Assembly (NCBI GenBank): GCA_029246385.1
Contig: JAQWNG010000028.1
Coordinates: 62,001 to 126,000, forward strand
DNA from: Halioglobus sp.
Lineage (GTDB): Bacteria; Pseudomonadota; Gammaproteobacteria; Pseudomonadales; Halieaceae
Direction of reading: 5' to 3'
DNA length: 64,000 nucleotides
In this document: in pieces, positions 27,609 through 39,903 of the stretch
Numbering within the stretch: the stretch's first letter is position 1
How the letters are laid out: each line of letters opens with the position of its first letter
Notes under the pieces: model-generated
The model's database searches: none
Told to the model about the DNA's origin: nothing
The model's input: the letters and a program-made list of their open reading frames with translations, nothing else
Translations under genes and position numbers: made by a program

Positions 27609-28955
27609 TCATTTATAGCGTCGAATGGTACTGGTTTTATCGCGCTCTCGCAGGTATTCGAGCTTTTCCTGAATTTTTCGCTCCAGGCCTTGCCCCACTG
27701 GAAAATAGTACTGCCGCTCCCGCAGCGCCTCGGGAAAATAATTCTCTCCGGCCGCATAAGCCTCCGGTTCGTCATGAACGTAACGGTATCCTGCGCCATG
27801 ATCCATCGTTTGCATCAACGCGGTAGGTGCATTGCGCAAATGCAGGGGCACTTCTTCAGATATTCCCTGTGCCACCTCTGAGCGGGCCGCCTTGTAGGCC
27901 ATGTAGACGGCATTACTTTTTGCGGCACACGCCAGATAAATAATGGCCTGCGCGATCGCCAACTCTCCTTCGGGGCTACCCAGGCGCTCCTGTACCTGCC
28001 ATGCTTCAAGGGCTAGAGTCAGTGCCCGTGGATCAGCATTCCCTATATCTTCACTGGCCACTCGTACCATGCGCCTGGCCACGTACAGAGGATCACACCC
28101 GCCGTCAAGCATGCGGCACAGCCAGTACAAAGCAGCATCTGGGGCGCTGCCTCTTATGGCTTTATGCAGCGCACTTGCTTGGTCAAAAAACAGGTCGCCG
28201 CCATTGTCAAATCGCCGCGGCGACGCTTGTAAAACCTCTTTGAGGGTGTTTGCGGTAATCCTGCCTTCCTCTGACAGGTCTGCCGACAATTCCAACAGGT
28301 TTAGTGCCCGCCGTGCATCGCCGTCGGCCTGAGCCGCAATTAACGCTAGGCAGCCTTCGTCTGCACCGACTCCGTTGCCCAATGCCACGACTCCGCGACC
28401 CAGAACCGACACGATTTCGTCTTGCTCTAGTGAGCGTAGTTTGTAGACACGTGCACGCGACAGCAGCGCGTTATTCAGTTCAAAGGACGGATTCTCTGTA
28501 GTGGCGCCAATAAAAATAAAAGTGCCATCCTCTACATACGGCAAAAATGCATCTTGTTGTGATTTGTTAAACCGGTGAACCTCGTCCACAAACAGTACGG
28601 TATCTTGTTCGATACGTTTGTACTTGCGCGCTTGCTCAATGGCTTCTCGGATATCCTTGACCCCGCTGAGTACGGCAGATAACTGAATAAAATGTGCTTG
28701 CGTGTGCCCCGCTGCGATTTTGGCCAGCGTTGTTTTACCAACACCGGGCGGGCCCCAAAAAATCATGGAGTGCAATTGATGGTTGTCAATGGCCTGCCGC
28801 AAAGGTTTTCCGGGGCCAAGAATATGCACCTGCCCAGCATAGTCCGCAAGGCATTGCGGACGAAGGCGCGCAGCAAGTGGTTGATATCCTATTTCTGGTG
28901 TGCAGGCCTCCTCAGCGGAGCCGGTGCTAACAGATGTGAACAGATCATTGGTCAT
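27609..28955 (-). CDS. rarA: Replication-associated recombination protein RarA (MgsA)
   Basis: This 448-aa AAA+ ATPase is related to clamp-loader subunits. It has Walker [16 protein letters not shown], Walker [17 protein letters not shown], sensor 1 [12 protein letters not shown] and the C-terminal tetramerisation part with HLRNAPT and the late [11 protein letters not shown]. It acts at stalled replication forks. The start overlaps the end of lolA by 11 bases, suggesting translational coupling. Confidence 0.95.
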   Translation of the reverse strand: MTNDLFTSVSTGSAEEACTPEIGYQPLAARLRPQCLADYAGQVHILGPGKPLRQAIDNHQLHSMIFWGPPGVGKTTLAKIAAGHTQAHFIQLSAVLSGVKDIREAIEQARKYKRIEQDTVLFVDEVHRFNKSQQDAFLPYVEDGTFIFIGATTENPSFELNNALLSRARVYKLRSLEQDEIVSVLGRGVVALGNGVGADEGCLALIAAQADGDARRALNLLELSADLSEEGRITANTLKEVLQASPRRFDNGGDLFFDQASALHKAIRGSAPDAALYWLCRMLDGGCDPLYVARRMVRVASEDIGNADPRALTLALEAWQVQERLGSPEGELAIAQAIIYLACAAKSNAVYMAYKAARSEVAQGISEEVPLHLRNAPTALMQTMDHGAGYRYVHDEPEAYAAGENYFPEALRERQYYFPVGQGLERKIQEKLEYLRERDKTSTIRRYK

Positions 28956-29562
28956 AGTAGAACAAATCAGCGTCCGGCGATGGCGTAAAAGTGAAGTCCG
29001 AGCTGCTTAGATCGACGTCTACGTCTACGTCACTAAATTTTATTTCCACGAACTGATCGAGATTATCTTGGATTTCCATACCGCCGAGCGACGCCTGATC
29101 GATATGCAAAGTGAGCTGCTTAAATCCAACGCCGTCGGATAGCGGGGTGAGCACAAATGCATCCTCACCTTCTCGCGCGATAGAAAATTTTTCTTGTAGT
29201 TTTTCTGCATCACCACCGAGTATTTTTAGCGGAGCTATTTGCGCGTCGCCTGCCACGGGGCGACGTGTTACCGTCTCGAGATCGCGATCGTAATGCCAGA
29301 TAAACTCTGAATCGACAATAATCAACTGCTCGTCAGGGCTGAGCACTTCCCATGAAAAATAACTGGGCCGAAGAACACGAAATTCACCAATGGATTCTGC
29401 CAGTAGCACTCTATCCTGTCCAAATTGGCGTTGCGAAAAACGTCCCTGTACATGTTTAAATTGCTCCAATACCACTAGCAACGCATCGGCATCAGCATTG
29501 GATTGGGCAATTGAGAGTAGAGGCACCATGCACAGCCATGCTGCAAGTACATATTTAGTCAT
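28945..29562 (-). CDS. lolA: Outer-membrane lipoprotein carrier protein LolA
   Basis: This 205-aa periplasmic protein has a Sec signal peptide (about residues 1-19, ending LLSIAQS). It has the LolA half-barrel signatures VQGRFSQRQFG, WEVLSPDEQLIIVDSEFIWHYD and LTPLSDGVGFKQLTLHID. It carries lipoproteins from LolCDE to LolB. It sits 27 bases downstream of ftsK and overlaps rarA, the conserved ftsK-lolA-rarA arrangement. Confidence 0.93.
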   Translation of the reverse strand: MTKYVLAAWLCMVPLLSIAQSNADADALLVVLEQFKHVQGRFSQRQFGQDRVLLAESIGEFRVLRPSYFSWEVLSPDEQLIIVDSEFIWHYDRDLETVTRRPVAGDAQIAPLKILGGDAEKLQEKFSIAREGEDAFVLTPLSDGVGFKQLTLHIDQASLGGMEIQDNLDQFVEIKFSDVDVDVDLSSSDFTFTPSPDADLFYYDQ

Positions 29563-29589
29563 AGATTATCCGACTGTCTCGTTTTACAG

Positions 29590-31905
29590 CTAGGCGTCTG
29601 GCGGAGGCGGTGCAAGCACTTCGCGCTGCCCATTAGTGCCCATATCGCTAACGATACCGGCAGCTTCCATTGCCTCAATCAGTCGCGCGGCGCGATTATA
29701 GCCCACGCGTAGCTTGCGCTGCACAGATGATATTGAAGCGCGACGACTCTGTGTAACGTAAAACACCGCTTCGTCGTATAGCGCATCGCCCTCATCGTCT
29801 TGACCGGATGCCTCAGACTGAAGTTCACCGGGGGTCACCGGAGTACTGCTGCCCTCGTCGAGCAAGCCCTCAATATACAGCGGGTCACCACGACGCTTCC
29901 AGTCGGCAACAACGCGATGTACCTCCTCGTCGCTACAAAATGCACCATGCACGCGCGTTGGTACACCGCTGCCGGGTGGCAAATACAGCATATCGCCGTG
30001 GCCTAGAAGTTGTTCCGCTCCACCCTGATCAAGGATAGTGCGTGAGTCAATTTTCGAGGAGACCTGGAACGCAATTCGAGTCGGCACGTTGGCCTTAATC
30101 AGGCCGGTAATGACATCCACCGAAGGACGCTGCGTTGCAAGTATGAGATGAATACCCGCGGCTCGTGCTTTTTGTGCGATTCGGGCGATGAGTTGCTCCA
30201 CGGTCTTTCCGACGATCATAATCATGTCCGCAAATTCGTCGATTACGACCACGATGCTTGGCAGTTTTTCCAAATTGGGCGGGCTTTGCTGTTCATCGGT
30301 TTCGGCAAAAATTGGATCTGGCTTCCAAAGTGGGTCGGTCAACGCGGTCCCCGCCTTAAGCGCATCGTCGACCTTGCGATTGTAACCGGCAAGATTGCGC
30401 ACACCCATAGAAGCCATTAATTTATAGCGTCGCTCCATTTCCGCGACACACCAGCGCAGCCCGTTCGCAGCATCTTTCATGTCAGTGATCACCGGTGTTA
30501 GCAAGTGCGGAATGCCGTCATACACAGACAGCTCTAACATTTTAGGATCGACCATTATTAGGCGGACGTCTGCTGGACCAGACTTAAACAATAGACTGAG
30601 CAACATAGAGTTTACGCCAACTGATTTCCCTGAGCCTGTAGTACCCGCGACTAACAGGTGTGGCATTTTTGCCAAATCGGCCACTACTGGCTGACCGGAA
30701 ATATCATGTCCTAAAGCCAACGTCAGAGGTGACTTTGACTCCTCAAAAACATTTGATGAAAGTACTTCCCTGAAGTTGACGATTTCTCGATCCTCATTGG
30801 GAATTTCGATACCGACGACTGATTTTCCGGGTATAACTTCTACCACCCGCACACTAATGACAGACAAAGAGCGCGCCAGATCCTTGGCCAAGTTAGAGAT
30901 ACGCGATACTTTGATACCGGGTGCTGGCTGAATTTCAAACCTTGTAACAACCGGTCCAGGATAGACGGCGACTACTTCAGCAGAAATACCAAAATCGAGC
31001 AGCTTTAACTCGAGTAATTTCGAGAGGCCTTCCAGAGCCTCCTTAGAAAATCCTCTGGAGTGATCCTTTATCATCTCATCGAGCAACTCAAGGTGCGGTA
31101 AGTCACCGGTCACAGGAGCTTCGAACAATGTTTGTTGCTTTTCCCGTTCCAGTCGATCGCTTTTTTCTATAGGGCCTTTTAACGGTTTGATTTTTGGCGG
31201 CTGACGCTTCTTTCCTTTTTCAACAAATTCTGTGATGACAACCTTGCGTGCTTCGACAGCCTTTTCACGTTTGCGGGTTGCCTGGAATTCCTCAATGCCT
31301 TTGCTGAGGTACTGCTGAGCAGTGTTAAATGCAAGGATACTCCAGGCTCCTATTTTTTCTGCCGTCGTGAGCCAGCTGATATCGGTAAATATAGTCATTC
31401 CAAACAGAAAAATAGCAACCAGCATCATGCGACCCCCGGTCGCACTAAAAGCCCCCGTGAAGCCACCACTAATGGCCTGACCCAGAATTCCGCCCGTTCC
31501 CTGCGGCAAGATTGAAAAACCTGTATCATTCATTGCGGCAAGGGCGGTACCGGAGATCATCACCAGTACCAACCCGAGCACCCGAATTCCGAATGTGGTC
31601 CAGTCAAAAGGCTCTTCGTTGGCTCGCTGCACTAGGAGTATAACCGCTCGATAGGCTAGCATCAGGGGAAATAAATAGGCGGCATAACCCACTAGAGAGA
31701 AAAACACATCGGCTAACCATGCTCCAGTAGGACCGCCTAGATTACTAATGCCAGCGCCATTGCCGGTCGCCGACCAGCCCGGGTCGCTGGCATTGTAACT
31801 AAGCAGTGCCATCAGCAAATAAAGGCAGACGGCTGCCACACCGATAAACGCACCTTCACGCAAACGTGAACCGAGGAAACTGTTTGTGTTAGTACTATCG
31901 GTCAC
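29590..31905 (-). CDS. ftsK: DNA translocase FtsK
   Basis: About 771 aa. An N-terminal domain of four to five membrane helices anchors it at the septum. A short basic linker follows, then the motor with Walker [19 protein letters not shown] and Walker [13 protein letters not shown]. The C-terminal gamma winged helix ([20 protein letters not shown]) reads KOPS sites. It pumps DNA at division and activates XerCD. GTG 31905 is chosen because GAGGAAG lies ten bases upstream; a longer frame begins at 31953. The linker is short compared with E. coli, as in many other bacteria. Confidence 0.95.
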   Translation of the reverse strand: MTDSTNTNSFLGSRLREGAFIGVAAVCLYLLMALLSYNASDPGWSATGNGAGISNLGGPTGAWLADVFFSLVGYAAYLFPLMLAYRAVILLVQRANEEPFDWTTFGIRVLGLVLVMISGTALAAMNDTGFSILPQGTGGILGQAISGGFTGAFSATGGRMMLVAIFLFGMTIFTDISWLTTAEKIGAWSILAFNTAQQYLSKGIEEFQATRKREKAVEARKVVITEFVEKGKKRQPPKIKPLKGPIEKSDRLEREKQQTLFEAPVTGDLPHLELLDEMIKDHSRGFSKEALEGLSKLLELKLLDFGISAEVVAVYPGPVVTRFEIQPAPGIKVSRISNLAKDLARSLSVISVRVVEVIPGKSVVGIEIPNEDREIVNFREVLSSNVFEESKSPLTLALGHDISGQPVVADLAKMPHLLVAGTTGSGKSVGVNSMLLSLLFKSGPADVRLIMVDPKMLELSVYDGIPHLLTPVITDMKDAANGLRWCVAEMERRYKLMASMGVRNLAGYNRKVDDALKAGTALTDPLWKPDPIFAETDEQQSPPNLEKLPSIVVVIDEFADMIMIVGKTVEQLIARIAQKARAAGIHLILATQRPSVDVITGLIKANVPTRIAFQVSSKIDSRTILDQGGAEQLLGHGDMLYLPPGSGVPTRVHGAFCSDEEVHRVVADWKRRGDPLYIEGLLDEGSSTPVTPGELQSEASGQDDEGDALYDEAVFYVTQSRRASISSVQRKLRVGYNRAARLIEAMEAAGIVSDMGTNGQREVLAPPPPDA

Positions 31906-33177
<1,272 letters not shown>

Positions 33178-33188
33178 GTTATTAAGGC

Positions 33189-33902
33189 ATGCGCCCTCTT
33201 CCACGTCTGCACAGCGGCTGCGATTTCCCCCCGTCCTGTGAAGCGCTGCAGGACCCTAACGGTCTTTTGGCGGTAGGCGGAGATCTCTCCGCGCAGCGAC
33301 TAATAGCAGCCTATCGCCGCGGCATCTTTCCTTGGTATGAAGCGCCGCAACCACTACTGTGGTGGACGCCTGATCCGCGTTCGGTACTGTTTCCAGACGA
33401 GTTACATGTGTCTAGCTCCTTGCGCAAAACGTTGAGAAAGAATGCCTTCGAGCTTGCCGTCGACCAACAATTCACCCCGGTGGTGCGTGCTTGCGCAGCC
33501 TCGCGTGGCGACGGAATTGGGACGTGGATTGATACGGAAATGATGGCCGCTTATAGTCGATTACAGCAGCAGGGATTAGCGCACTCGATCGAAGTCATGG
33601 ATACGGCTGGGAAACTCGTCGGCGGCCTTTACGGTGTCTCACTGGGGCGAGTATTTTTTGGAGAGTCTATGTTCAGCGCAGTAGCTAATGCCTCTAAGGT
33701 GGCTTTTGTTGCTCTTGTGAGTTTGTTGCGTCGCGCGGATTTCCACATGATTGACTGCCAAATAGAGAGCGAACATTTAAACTCCCTAGGTGCACGCAGC
33801 ATCAAGCGTGCAGATTTTGAGCAGCGCCTTAGACTGAACATAGACCTTGAACCCGGCACCGATATATGGCGGCTACCCGCTACCAGCGGCGGCCTGCTGT
33901 GA
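33189..33902 (+). CDS. aat: Leucyl/phenylalanyl-tRNA-protein transferase
   Basis: This 237-aa protein shows the Aat signatures AVGGDLSAQRLIAAYRRGIFPWYE and WWTPDPRSVLF, and GLYGVSLGRVFFGESMFS in the GNAT-like core. It attaches Leu or Phe to proteins with N-terminal Lys or Arg, marking them for ClpAP through ClpS. Both clpA and clpS are encoded 1-4 kb downstream. Its stop overlaps the bpt start by four bases (GTGA). Confidence 0.95.
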   Translation: MRPLPRLHSGCDFPPSCEALQDPNGLLAVGGDLSAQRLIAAYRRGIFPWYEAPQPLLWWTPDPRSVLFPDELHVSSSLRKTLRKNAFELAVDQQFTPVVRACAASRGDGIGTWIDTEMMAAYSRLQQQGLAHSIEVMDTAGKLVGGLYGVSLGRVFFGESMFSAVANASKVAFVALVSLLRRADFHMIDCQIESEHLNSLGARSIKRADFEQRLRLNIDLEPGTDIWRLPATSGGLL

Positions 33903-34609
33903 CATCATCTCTGCGCGAACTCAAAGTCTACACGACATACCCCCACCGTTGCAGCTATTTGGAAGATCAGCAAGCAACCACCCTCTTCGTCGATCCTCGT
34001 CAGTCTGTCGACAAAGCGTTATACAGCAAGCTATCCCTGCTTGGGTTTCGCCGCAGCGGCGATCATATTTATCGACCACAATGTGCCCATTGCGATGCTT
34101 GCATTCCCGCCAGAATACCGGTCTGCGGATTTACGCGAAGTCGAGGACAAAGACGCATCTGGCAACGTAATCAGGATCTGCAGATGGTCGCCACGGACAA
34201 CATCAATGATGACGAAGCGTTTGACCTCTACCGAAAATATATCAGTCTACGGCATTCGGATGGAGACATGTATCCACCGGAGCGCGAGCAGTTCGAAGCT
34301 TTTCTAAGTAACGTATGGGACTGTACGCGTTATTTCCGCTTTTACGACAAGTCCGAGCTGGTCGCAGTGGCCGTTGTCGACGCGTTAGACGATGGCTTGT
34401 CTGCCATCTACACATTCTTTGACCCTGAGGCAAAAAAGCGCAGCCTCGGGGTGTATGCCATCCTGTGGCAGGTTCAGCATGCCCGTGAATTAGATCTGGA
34501 GAATCTCTATTTGGGTTATTGGATCCAGAACTGCCAGAAAATGTCCTATAAATCTGACTATCGCCCGCTACAGGTGTACATCAAAAATCGCTGGACGACA
34601 TTAGTGTGA
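33899..34609 (+). CDS. bpt: Aspartate/glutamate leucyltransferase Bpt (ATE family)
   Basis: This 236-aa protein has the ATE N-terminal cysteines (PHRCSYLEDQ and CDACIPARIPV) and the C-terminal SIYTFFDPEAKKRSLGVYAIL and YLGYWIQNCQKMSYK. It transfers Leu to N-terminal Asp or Glu, widening the N-end rule beyond Aat substrates. GTG 33899 overlaps the aat TGA, and the resulting length matches known Bpt proteins. An in-frame upstream ATG inside aat is rejected. Confidence 0.94.
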   Translation: MTSSLRELKVYTTYPHRCSYLEDQQATTLFVDPRQSVDKALYSKLSLLGFRRSGDHIYRPQCAHCDACIPARIPVCGFTRSRGQRRIWQRNQDLQMVATDNINDDEAFDLYRKYISLRHSDGDMYPPEREQFEAFLSNVWDCTRYFRFYDKSELVAVAVVDALDDGLSAIYTFFDPEAKKRSLGVYAILWQVQHARELDLENLYLGYWIQNCQKMSYKSDYRPLQVYIKNRWTTLV

Positions 34610-34699
34610 ATTTCGTGCAGTCGACAAGGTTGCTGCCGAGAGAACAAAACCTGTGGCAGATTAGGCTAGCACTAATGCTTAGATTAAGGCACACTGCTG

Positions 34700-34716
34700 C
34701 CTCGTTTTAAGCGAGG
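34700..34716 (+). promoter_or_regulatory. Leader hairpin covering the infA ribosome-binding site
   Basis: CCTCG (34700-34704) pairs with CGAGG (34712-34716), and the internal TTT/AAG can extend the helix to about eight pairs including one wobble. The 3' arm contains the GAGG of the likely Shine-Dalgarno sequence GAGGA (34713-34717), ten bases before ATG 34728. Folding would hide the ribosome site. Regulation is inferred, not shown. Confidence 0.4.
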
Positions 34717-34727
34717 ATTCCCGCCAG

Positions 34728-34946
34728 ATGGCAAAAGAAGAGCAAATTGAAATGGAAGGTGAGGTTATAGACACTCTGCCTAACACAACTTTCAGAGTCC
34801 AATTAGACAACGGCCATGTAGTCACGGCACATATTTCGGGGAAAATGCGCAAAAACTATATTCGCATTCTCACTGGCGACAAAGTGCGCGTCGAATTGAC
34901 TCCCTACGATTTGTCTAAAGGCCGTATAACTTATCGAGAACGGTAA
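34728..34946 (+). CDS. infA: Translation initiation factor IF-1
   Basis: This 72-aa protein of the S1/OB fold has the near-invariant stretches [20 protein letters not shown] and [20 protein letters not shown]. It binds the 30S A site during initiation. It lies downstream of bpt, and its stop is only nine bases from the convergent clpA stop. No terminator fits between them. Confidence 0.97.
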   Translation: MAKEEQIEMEGEVIDTLPNTTFRVQLDNGHVVTAHISGKMRKNYIRILTGDKVRVELTPYDLSKGRITYRER

Positions 34947-34955
34947 ATCACCACG

Positions 34956-37238
34956 TCAGCTTTTCTGAAGCTCAACCTCCTCCTCTTCCACCGTTACCTT
35001 CAGCGCGTTACTCGCCTTATCGAGAGACACTCGTGCAGTGCCGCCGGTCTGTGATAATGCTCCAAAGAGAATCAATTCAGCCAGCGGCTTCTTGATATGC
35101 TCCTGAATAACGCGCTCCATCGGGCGCGCTCCCATATGTATGTCATAGCCTTCTTCTACAAGCCACAAGCGAGCGTTTTTGTCGACCTCTAGAGTGACTC
35201 GCTTTTCATCCAACTGGCACTGTAACTCTGTTAGAAATTTATCGACGACAGTCAGAATAACGTGCTCACCTAAAGGCTGGAACTGCACAATGCTGTCTAG
35301 ACGATTACGAAACTCCGGGGTGAACATACGGTTAACAGCCTCCATACCATCCGAACTATGATCTTGTGTGGTAAAACCTATTGTGCGCCGACTAATACTC
35401 TCGGCGCCTGCGTTGGTGGTCATGACCAAAATTACATGGCGAAAATCAGCTTTCCGCCCGTTATTGTCTGTCAGCGTGCCGTGATCCATCACTTGCAACA
35501 GAAGATTGAATACATCCGGGTGTGCTTTCTCTATTTCATCAAGTAGTACTACGGCATGCGGGCTTTTAGTAACAGCATCAGTCAGCAGCCCGCCCTGATC
35601 AAAACCCACGTAACCGGGAGGTGCTCCGATCAACCGTGACACAGTATGCCGCTCCATATATTCCGACATATCGAAACGGATGAGCTCAAGACCTAATAAA
35701 CCGGCTAATTGCCGGGTGATTTCTGTCTTGCCGACACCAGTGGGGCCAGCTAACAGGAAGGATCCAATGGGTTTTTCGCCTCCTCTGAGCCCCGCGCGTG
35801 CCAACTTAATAGAAGTCGCGAGGTTGCTTATCGCATCGTCCTGACCAAAAACGACCAACTGCAGATTTTTCTCAAGCTTTTGCAAGGTCTCTTTATCGTT
35901 GGCGCTTACTGCCTTGGGTGGAATGCGCGCAATTTTTGCAACGACTGCTTCAATGTCAGCTACGCCAATCACCTTCTTGCGCTTGGATGCTGGCACCAGT
36001 TGCTGATAGGCGCCTGCTTCGTCTAACACATCAATCGCTTTGTCAGGTAATAGTCGATCACTTATATAGCGAGCAGACAAATCTGTTGCAACGCGCAAGG
36101 ATCTGTCCGTGTATCGCAGCCCGTGGTGCTCCTCAAATCGTGATTTCAGCCCCTTTAAAATCTTGTAGGCATCATCGGTGCTAGGTTCCATAACATCGAT
36201 CTTTTGAAAGCGACGGCTAAGCGCCTTGTCTTTGTCAAAGATTCCGCGATATTCTTGGAAAGTCGTAGACCCAATACAGCGTAACTTTCCAGACGTAAGT
36301 AAGGGTTTTAACAAGTTACTGGCATCCATGACCCCACCAGAGGCCGCCCCAGCACCAACAATGGTGTGCACTTCATCGATAAACAAAATAGCGTTATCGC
36401 GTTTCTGTAACTCAGACAGCAGCCCTTTAAAACGCTTCTCGAAATCCCCCCGGTACTTAGTGCCTGCTAACAGAGCGCCCAGATCAAGCGAATACACCAC
36501 ACTGTCTTTCAGGATGTCGGGCACATCACCATCAACTATCTTCTTGGCCAAACCCTCTACAATAGCAGTCTTACCTACTCCAGATTCTCCGACTAGTAGT
36601 GGATTATTTTTACGCCTACGAGCCAAAATTTGCGCCAGCCGCTCAACTTCATTGAGACGTCCAATCAGTGGGTCAATATGCCCCGCTTCCGCTTCGAGAT
36701 TCAGATTGGTTGAATAGCTGTCGAGGGGGGTTGCACTCCCTTCCTCACCTTGACCTTCATCACTGCCAACTTGGCCCGACTCTGAAGAATCGCCATCGTT
36801 GGAAACTCTGGAAATACCGTGGGTCATGTAATTCACCACGTCCAGTCGCGCAACACTTTCCGCCTTGAGAAAAAAAACAGCCTGACTTTCTTGCTCGCTG
36901 AAAATTGCCACGAGGACGTTAGCACCGGTCACTTCGCTTTTGCCAGATGACTGAACATGAAATACTGCTCGCTGCAGCACGCGCTGAAAACCCAGGGTTG
37001 GCTGAGTGTCGCGCTCATCTTCATTCTGCGGAATAAGGGGTGTTGTAGCGTCAACGAACTCCACCAGATCGCCACGTAGATTGCCTATATCAGCGCCACA
37101 TGCCTTTAGCACTTGCACTGCGTCATTATTGTCTAGCAGCGCAAGCAACAGGTGCTCAACGGTCATAAACTCATGGCGTTTAGCTCTGGCGCCCCTAAAG
37201 GCATCATTTAAAGTGTTTTCTAAGTCTTTACTCAGCAT
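34956..37238 (-). CDS. clpA: ATP-dependent Clp protease ATP-binding subunit ClpA
   Basis: This 760-aa AAA+ unfoldase has an N-terminal Clp-N repeat domain (ClpS docking), a first ATPase module with GESGVGKTAIVEGLAKK and a second with GPTGVGKTEITRQLAG. An acidic, Ser/Gly-rich linker occurs near residue 150. With ClpP (not in the window) it degrades N-end-rule and SsrA substrates. It follows clpS by 18 bases on the same strand, so they are co-transcribed. Confidence 0.96.
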   Translation of the reverse strand: MLSKDLENTLNDAFRGARAKRHEFMTVEHLLLALLDNNDAVQVLKACGADIGNLRGDLVEFVDATTPLIPQNEDERDTQPTLGFQRVLQRAVFHVQSSGKSEVTGANVLVAIFSEQESQAVFFLKAESVARLDVVNYMTHGISRVSNDGDSSESGQVGSDEGQGEEGSATPLDSYSTNLNLEAEAGHIDPLIGRLNEVERLAQILARRRKNNPLLVGESGVGKTAIVEGLAKKIVDGDVPDILKDSVVYSLDLGALLAGTKYRGDFEKRFKGLLSELQKRDNAILFIDEVHTIVGAGAASGGVMDASNLLKPLLTSGKLRCIGSTTFQEYRGIFDKDKALSRRFQKIDVMEPSTDDAYKILKGLKSRFEEHHGLRYTDRSLRVATDLSARYISDRLLPDKAIDVLDEAGAYQQLVPASKRKKVIGVADIEAVVAKIARIPPKAVSANDKETLQKLEKNLQLVVFGQDDAISNLATSIKLARAGLRGGEKPIGSFLLAGPTGVGKTEITRQLAGLLGLELIRFDMSEYMERHTVSRLIGAPPGYVGFDQGGLLTDAVTKSPHAVVLLDEIEKAHPDVFNLLLQVMDHGTLTDNNGRKADFRHVILVMTTNAGAESISRRTIGFTTQDHSSDGMEAVNRMFTPEFRNRLDSIVQFQPLGEHVILTVVDKFLTELQCQLDEKRVTLEVDKNARLWLVEEGYDIHMGARPMERVIQEHIKKPLAELILFGALSQTGGTARVSLDKASNALKVTVEEEEVELQKS

Positions 37239-37256
37239 AGTTGACGCTCCCGGGGC

Positions 37257-37580
37257 TTATCCCTCTAAGGCCTCGATTTCACAAAGCAGCGGGTGTTCTT
37301 GCTCCCGCCCATATTGATTCACTTGCGCAGCTTTAGTTTCTGCGATGTCACGAGTGAAAATACCGCATACTCCTTTACCTTGCGTATGGACCGTAAGCAT
37401 AACATGGGTGGCTTGCTCTCGATTCATACGAAAGAACATTTCTAGCACCTCTACGACAAATTCCATTGGCGTATAATCATCGTTGATCAAGACCACTTTG
37501 AACAACGCAGGCTCTTTGAGCTCAGGCTTTGATTCGTCGAGAACGAGTCCTCCGGCAGAATCCTCTTTGTCCTTGGTCAT
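37257..37580 (-). CDS. clpS: ATP-dependent Clp protease adaptor ClpS
   Basis: This adaptor of about 107 aa carries [22 protein letters not shown], whose Asn-Asp-Asp and hydrophobic pocket bind N-degrons. [19 protein letters not shown] follows. It delivers proteins bearing N-terminal Leu, Phe, Tyr or Trp to ClpA. Start choice is uncertain: ATG 37580 gives a usual length, ATG 37619 would add 13 residues, and neither has a clear ribosome site. A longer frame to 37727 looks non-coding. Confidence 0.9.
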   Translation of the reverse strand: MTKDKEDSAGGLVLDESKPELKEPALFKVVLINDDYTPMEFVVEVLEMFFRMNREQATHVMLTVHTQGKGVCGIFTRDIAETKAAQVNQYGREQEHPLLCEIEALEG

Positions 37581-37868
37581 ACGTGATTGACGGGGCTGAT
37601 GGATCACATTCACTAACATACGCTGGTTACTGCCTATTACGCTATTACTATTGATGACACCTATTATACGATTTTTCAAGAGGGTGAAAAGCTGAGGTTT
37701 GCCGCAGCCGCCAAACAATAACGGCATAATGCTTCAACCATTGGTGATTTTGAGGAAATCAAGGAAGCTTTGTTGGACTTTTCCCTTGGATAGCAGTTTG
37801 TGTGGGGGCCGATGGTTAGCTGCAATCTCACCGATTGCAGCTGTACATATCATCAATAGGCTTGGATA

Positions 37869-37898
37869 ATAAAAAAAGGCCCGTGTCACCACGAGCCT
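37869..37898 (-). terminator. Rho-independent terminator of icd
   Basis: Read on the minus strand, a stem GGCTCGTG/CACGGGCC (eight pairs with one G-T) and a GTGA tetraloop are followed by seven T residues. It begins about 20 bases after the icd stop, so it ends icd transcription. On the plus strand the A run precedes the stem and no T run follows. Confidence 0.85.
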
Positions 37899-37918
37899 CT
37901 GATTATCTCAGCGGGAAG

Positions 37919-39172
37919 CTACATCGAAGCGACAATCGCCTGACCAAACTCAGAGCAGCTCAGTAAGGTTGCTCCTTCCATTTGACGTTCAAAATCATAT
38001 GTTACCGTCGCTTTTTGAATGGCGCCGTTCATGCCCTCAATGATCAGATCCGCCGCTTGATTCCAACCCATATGGCGCAGCATCATCTCTGCAGAAAGAA
38101 TCAGTGAACCGGGATTAACCTTGTCCTGCCCAGCGTACTTAGGCGCAGTCCCGTGGGTGGCTTCAAAAAGAGCGATATTGTCTGATAAGTTCGCTCCTGG
38201 TGCGATACCGATGCCACCTACTTGTGCCGCTAATGCGTCAGACAGGTAGTCGCCATTTAGATTCAGAGTGGCGACGACACTGTAATCCTTAGGGCGAGTC
38301 AGTATCTGCTGCAGCATAGCATCCGCAATCACATCCTTGATAACAATTTCACTGCCATCTTTGGGGTTTTTAATAGAAACCCAAGGACCGCCATCTATCA
38401 ATTCACCATCAAACTCCTGCTGAGCTAATTCGTAGCCCCAATCACGGAAGGCACCCTCAGTAAACTTCATGATGTTGCCCTTATGAACCAATGTTACAGA
38501 AGGCAGATTCTGGTCGATCGCATACTGGATGGCTTTGCGCACTAGTCGCTGGGTTCCCTCTCGAGAAACCGGTTTGATACCAATGCCAACATTAGTAGGA
38601 AAGCGAATTTTAGTCGCGCCCATTTCGTTGATCAGAAAATCAACGACCTTCTGTGCCTCAGGCGTTCCTGCCTGATATTCAACGCCTGCGTAGATGTCTT
38701 CGGAGTTCTCACGGAAAATCACCATATTGCAGTCGCCGGGATTCTTAACCGGCGAGGGCACGCCTTCAAACCAACGCACGGGTCGCAAGCAGGTATATAG
38801 ATCTAACTCCTGACGTAATGCGACATTTAATGAGCGAAAACCACCACCGACAGGCGTCGTCAGCGGCCCCTTGATGCCTACTGCATATTCTTTGATGGCC
38901 TGCAGAGTTTCCTCGGGAAACCAATCACCATCGTAAAGCTCAGCCGCCTTTTCACCAGTATAAATTTCCATCCATGAAATTTTCTTCTTGCCGCCGTAGG
39001 CTTTTTCTATAGCGGCATTGACGACCGCTATCATAACGGGACTAATATCAACGCCTATTCCATCCCCCTCGATGAAGGGAATAATAGGATTATCCGGGAC
39101 GTTCAGGCTGAAATCTTCATTAACCGTGATTTTGTCACCTTGCGAAGGAACCTGAATATGCTTGTAGCCCAT
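37919..39172 (-). CDS. icd: NADP-dependent isocitrate dehydrogenase
   Basis: This 417-aa enzyme has the Icd signatures [33 protein letters not shown] (phosphorylatable Ser region) and [19 protein letters not shown]. It converts isocitrate to 2-oxoglutarate in the TCA cycle. It is transcribed alone, ending at a clear terminator, and is divergent from rluE. If the ethylmalonyl-CoA genes in this window replace the glyoxylate shunt, competition with isocitrate lyase would not be an issue, but that enzyme could lie elsewhere. Confidence 0.96.
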   Translation of the reverse strand: MGYKHIQVPSQGDKITVNEDFSLNVPDNPIIPFIEGDGIGVDISPVMIAVVNAAIEKAYGGKKKISWMEIYTGEKAAELYDGDWFPEETLQAIKEYAVGIKGPLTTPVGGGFRSLNVALRQELDLYTCLRPVRWFEGVPSPVKNPGDCNMVIFRENSEDIYAGVEYQAGTPEAQKVVDFLINEMGATKIRFPTNVGIGIKPVSREGTQRLVRKAIQYAIDQNLPSVTLVHKGNIMKFTEGAFRDWGYELAQQEFDGELIDGGPWVSIKNPKDGSEIVIKDVIADAMLQQILTRPKDYSVVATLNLNGDYLSDALAAQVGGIGIAPGANLSDNIALFEATHGTAPKYAGQDKVNPGSLILSAEMMLRHMGWNQAADLIIEGMNGAIQKATVTYDFERQMEGATLLSCSEFGQAIVASM

Positions 39173-39315
39173 AAATTACTCCGTTGCTGCGGGTCCATAG
39201 AACCCAGAGGGTGGTATAGTGTGTGTCTAATAAAACGCGTGACACTATACCACGATTGAATTCTCACTGCTGCCGTGGTGACTCGTATTTTTTAAACTAC
39301 TGAGCGGCTTTTTAT

Positions 39316-39903
39316 ATGCCCAACATCATCCTATTCAATAAGCCGTTTAACGTGCTAAGCCAGTTTACGGATAACGATGGGCGCCCTACCCTTGCTGATT
39401 ACATAACGGCCCCGGGGTATCGCGTAGCAGGCCGGCTCGATTTCGATTCTGAGGGCTTATTAGTACTGACGGATAACGGTCGTCTGCAGCAAGAAATTGC
39501 GAGTCCAGCGCACAAGCGCTGGAAAAATTATCTGGTGCAGGTAGAAGGTGATCCTGACGACAAGGCTGTCGAGCACCTAGTAAAAGGCGTACTATTGAAG
39601 GATGGACTGACTCTTCCTGCCAAGGCCAAAACGATCGCGCCGCCAGTCCTCTGGGAGAGGGTTCCGCCCATCCGCAAGCGCAAGACCGTCACCGATTCGT
39701 GGTTGGAGATCTCAATCCGTGAAGGTCGTAACCGACAAATCAGACGTATGACCGCTAATGTCGGATTTCCGACCTTGCGTCTGGTGCGATTCGCAGTGGG
39801 AGAGTGGACCATTGAAGGCCTCGCTCCAGGTCAATTGCGTGCCATCTCAATGCGGACGCCAGTGCCGCGCGAAACGTCCAGCCGGCCTTCAAAAAAGTTT
39901 TAG
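39316..39903 (+). CDS. rluE: 23S rRNA pseudouridine(2457) synthase RluE
   Basis: This 195-aa protein is an RsuA-family synthase without the S4 domain. It has the catalytic motif VAGRLDFDSEGLLVLTDNG (catalytic Asp near residue 40) and EGRNRQIRRMTANVGFPTLRLVR. RluE isomerises U2457 in 23S rRNA. The gene position upstream of nudJ-mnmA-hflD-purB matches enterics and related species. An alternative among small RsuA-like synthases (RluB, RluF, RsuA) is less likely because of length. Confidence 0.88.
   Translation: MPNIILFNKPFNVLSQFTDNDGRPTLADYITAPGYRVAGRLDFDSEGLLVLTDNGRLQQEIASPAHKRWKNYLVQVEGDPDDKAVEHLVKGVLLKDGLTLPAKAKTIAPPVLWERVPPIRKRKTVTDSWLEISIREGRNRQIRRMTANVGFPTLRLVRFAVGEWTIEGLAPGQLRAISMRTPVPRETSSRPSKKF

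Noticed and set aside
36226-36717. 163-codon frame antisense to clpA
   Set aside because: A shadow of the conserved ClpA coding sequence, with biased composition.
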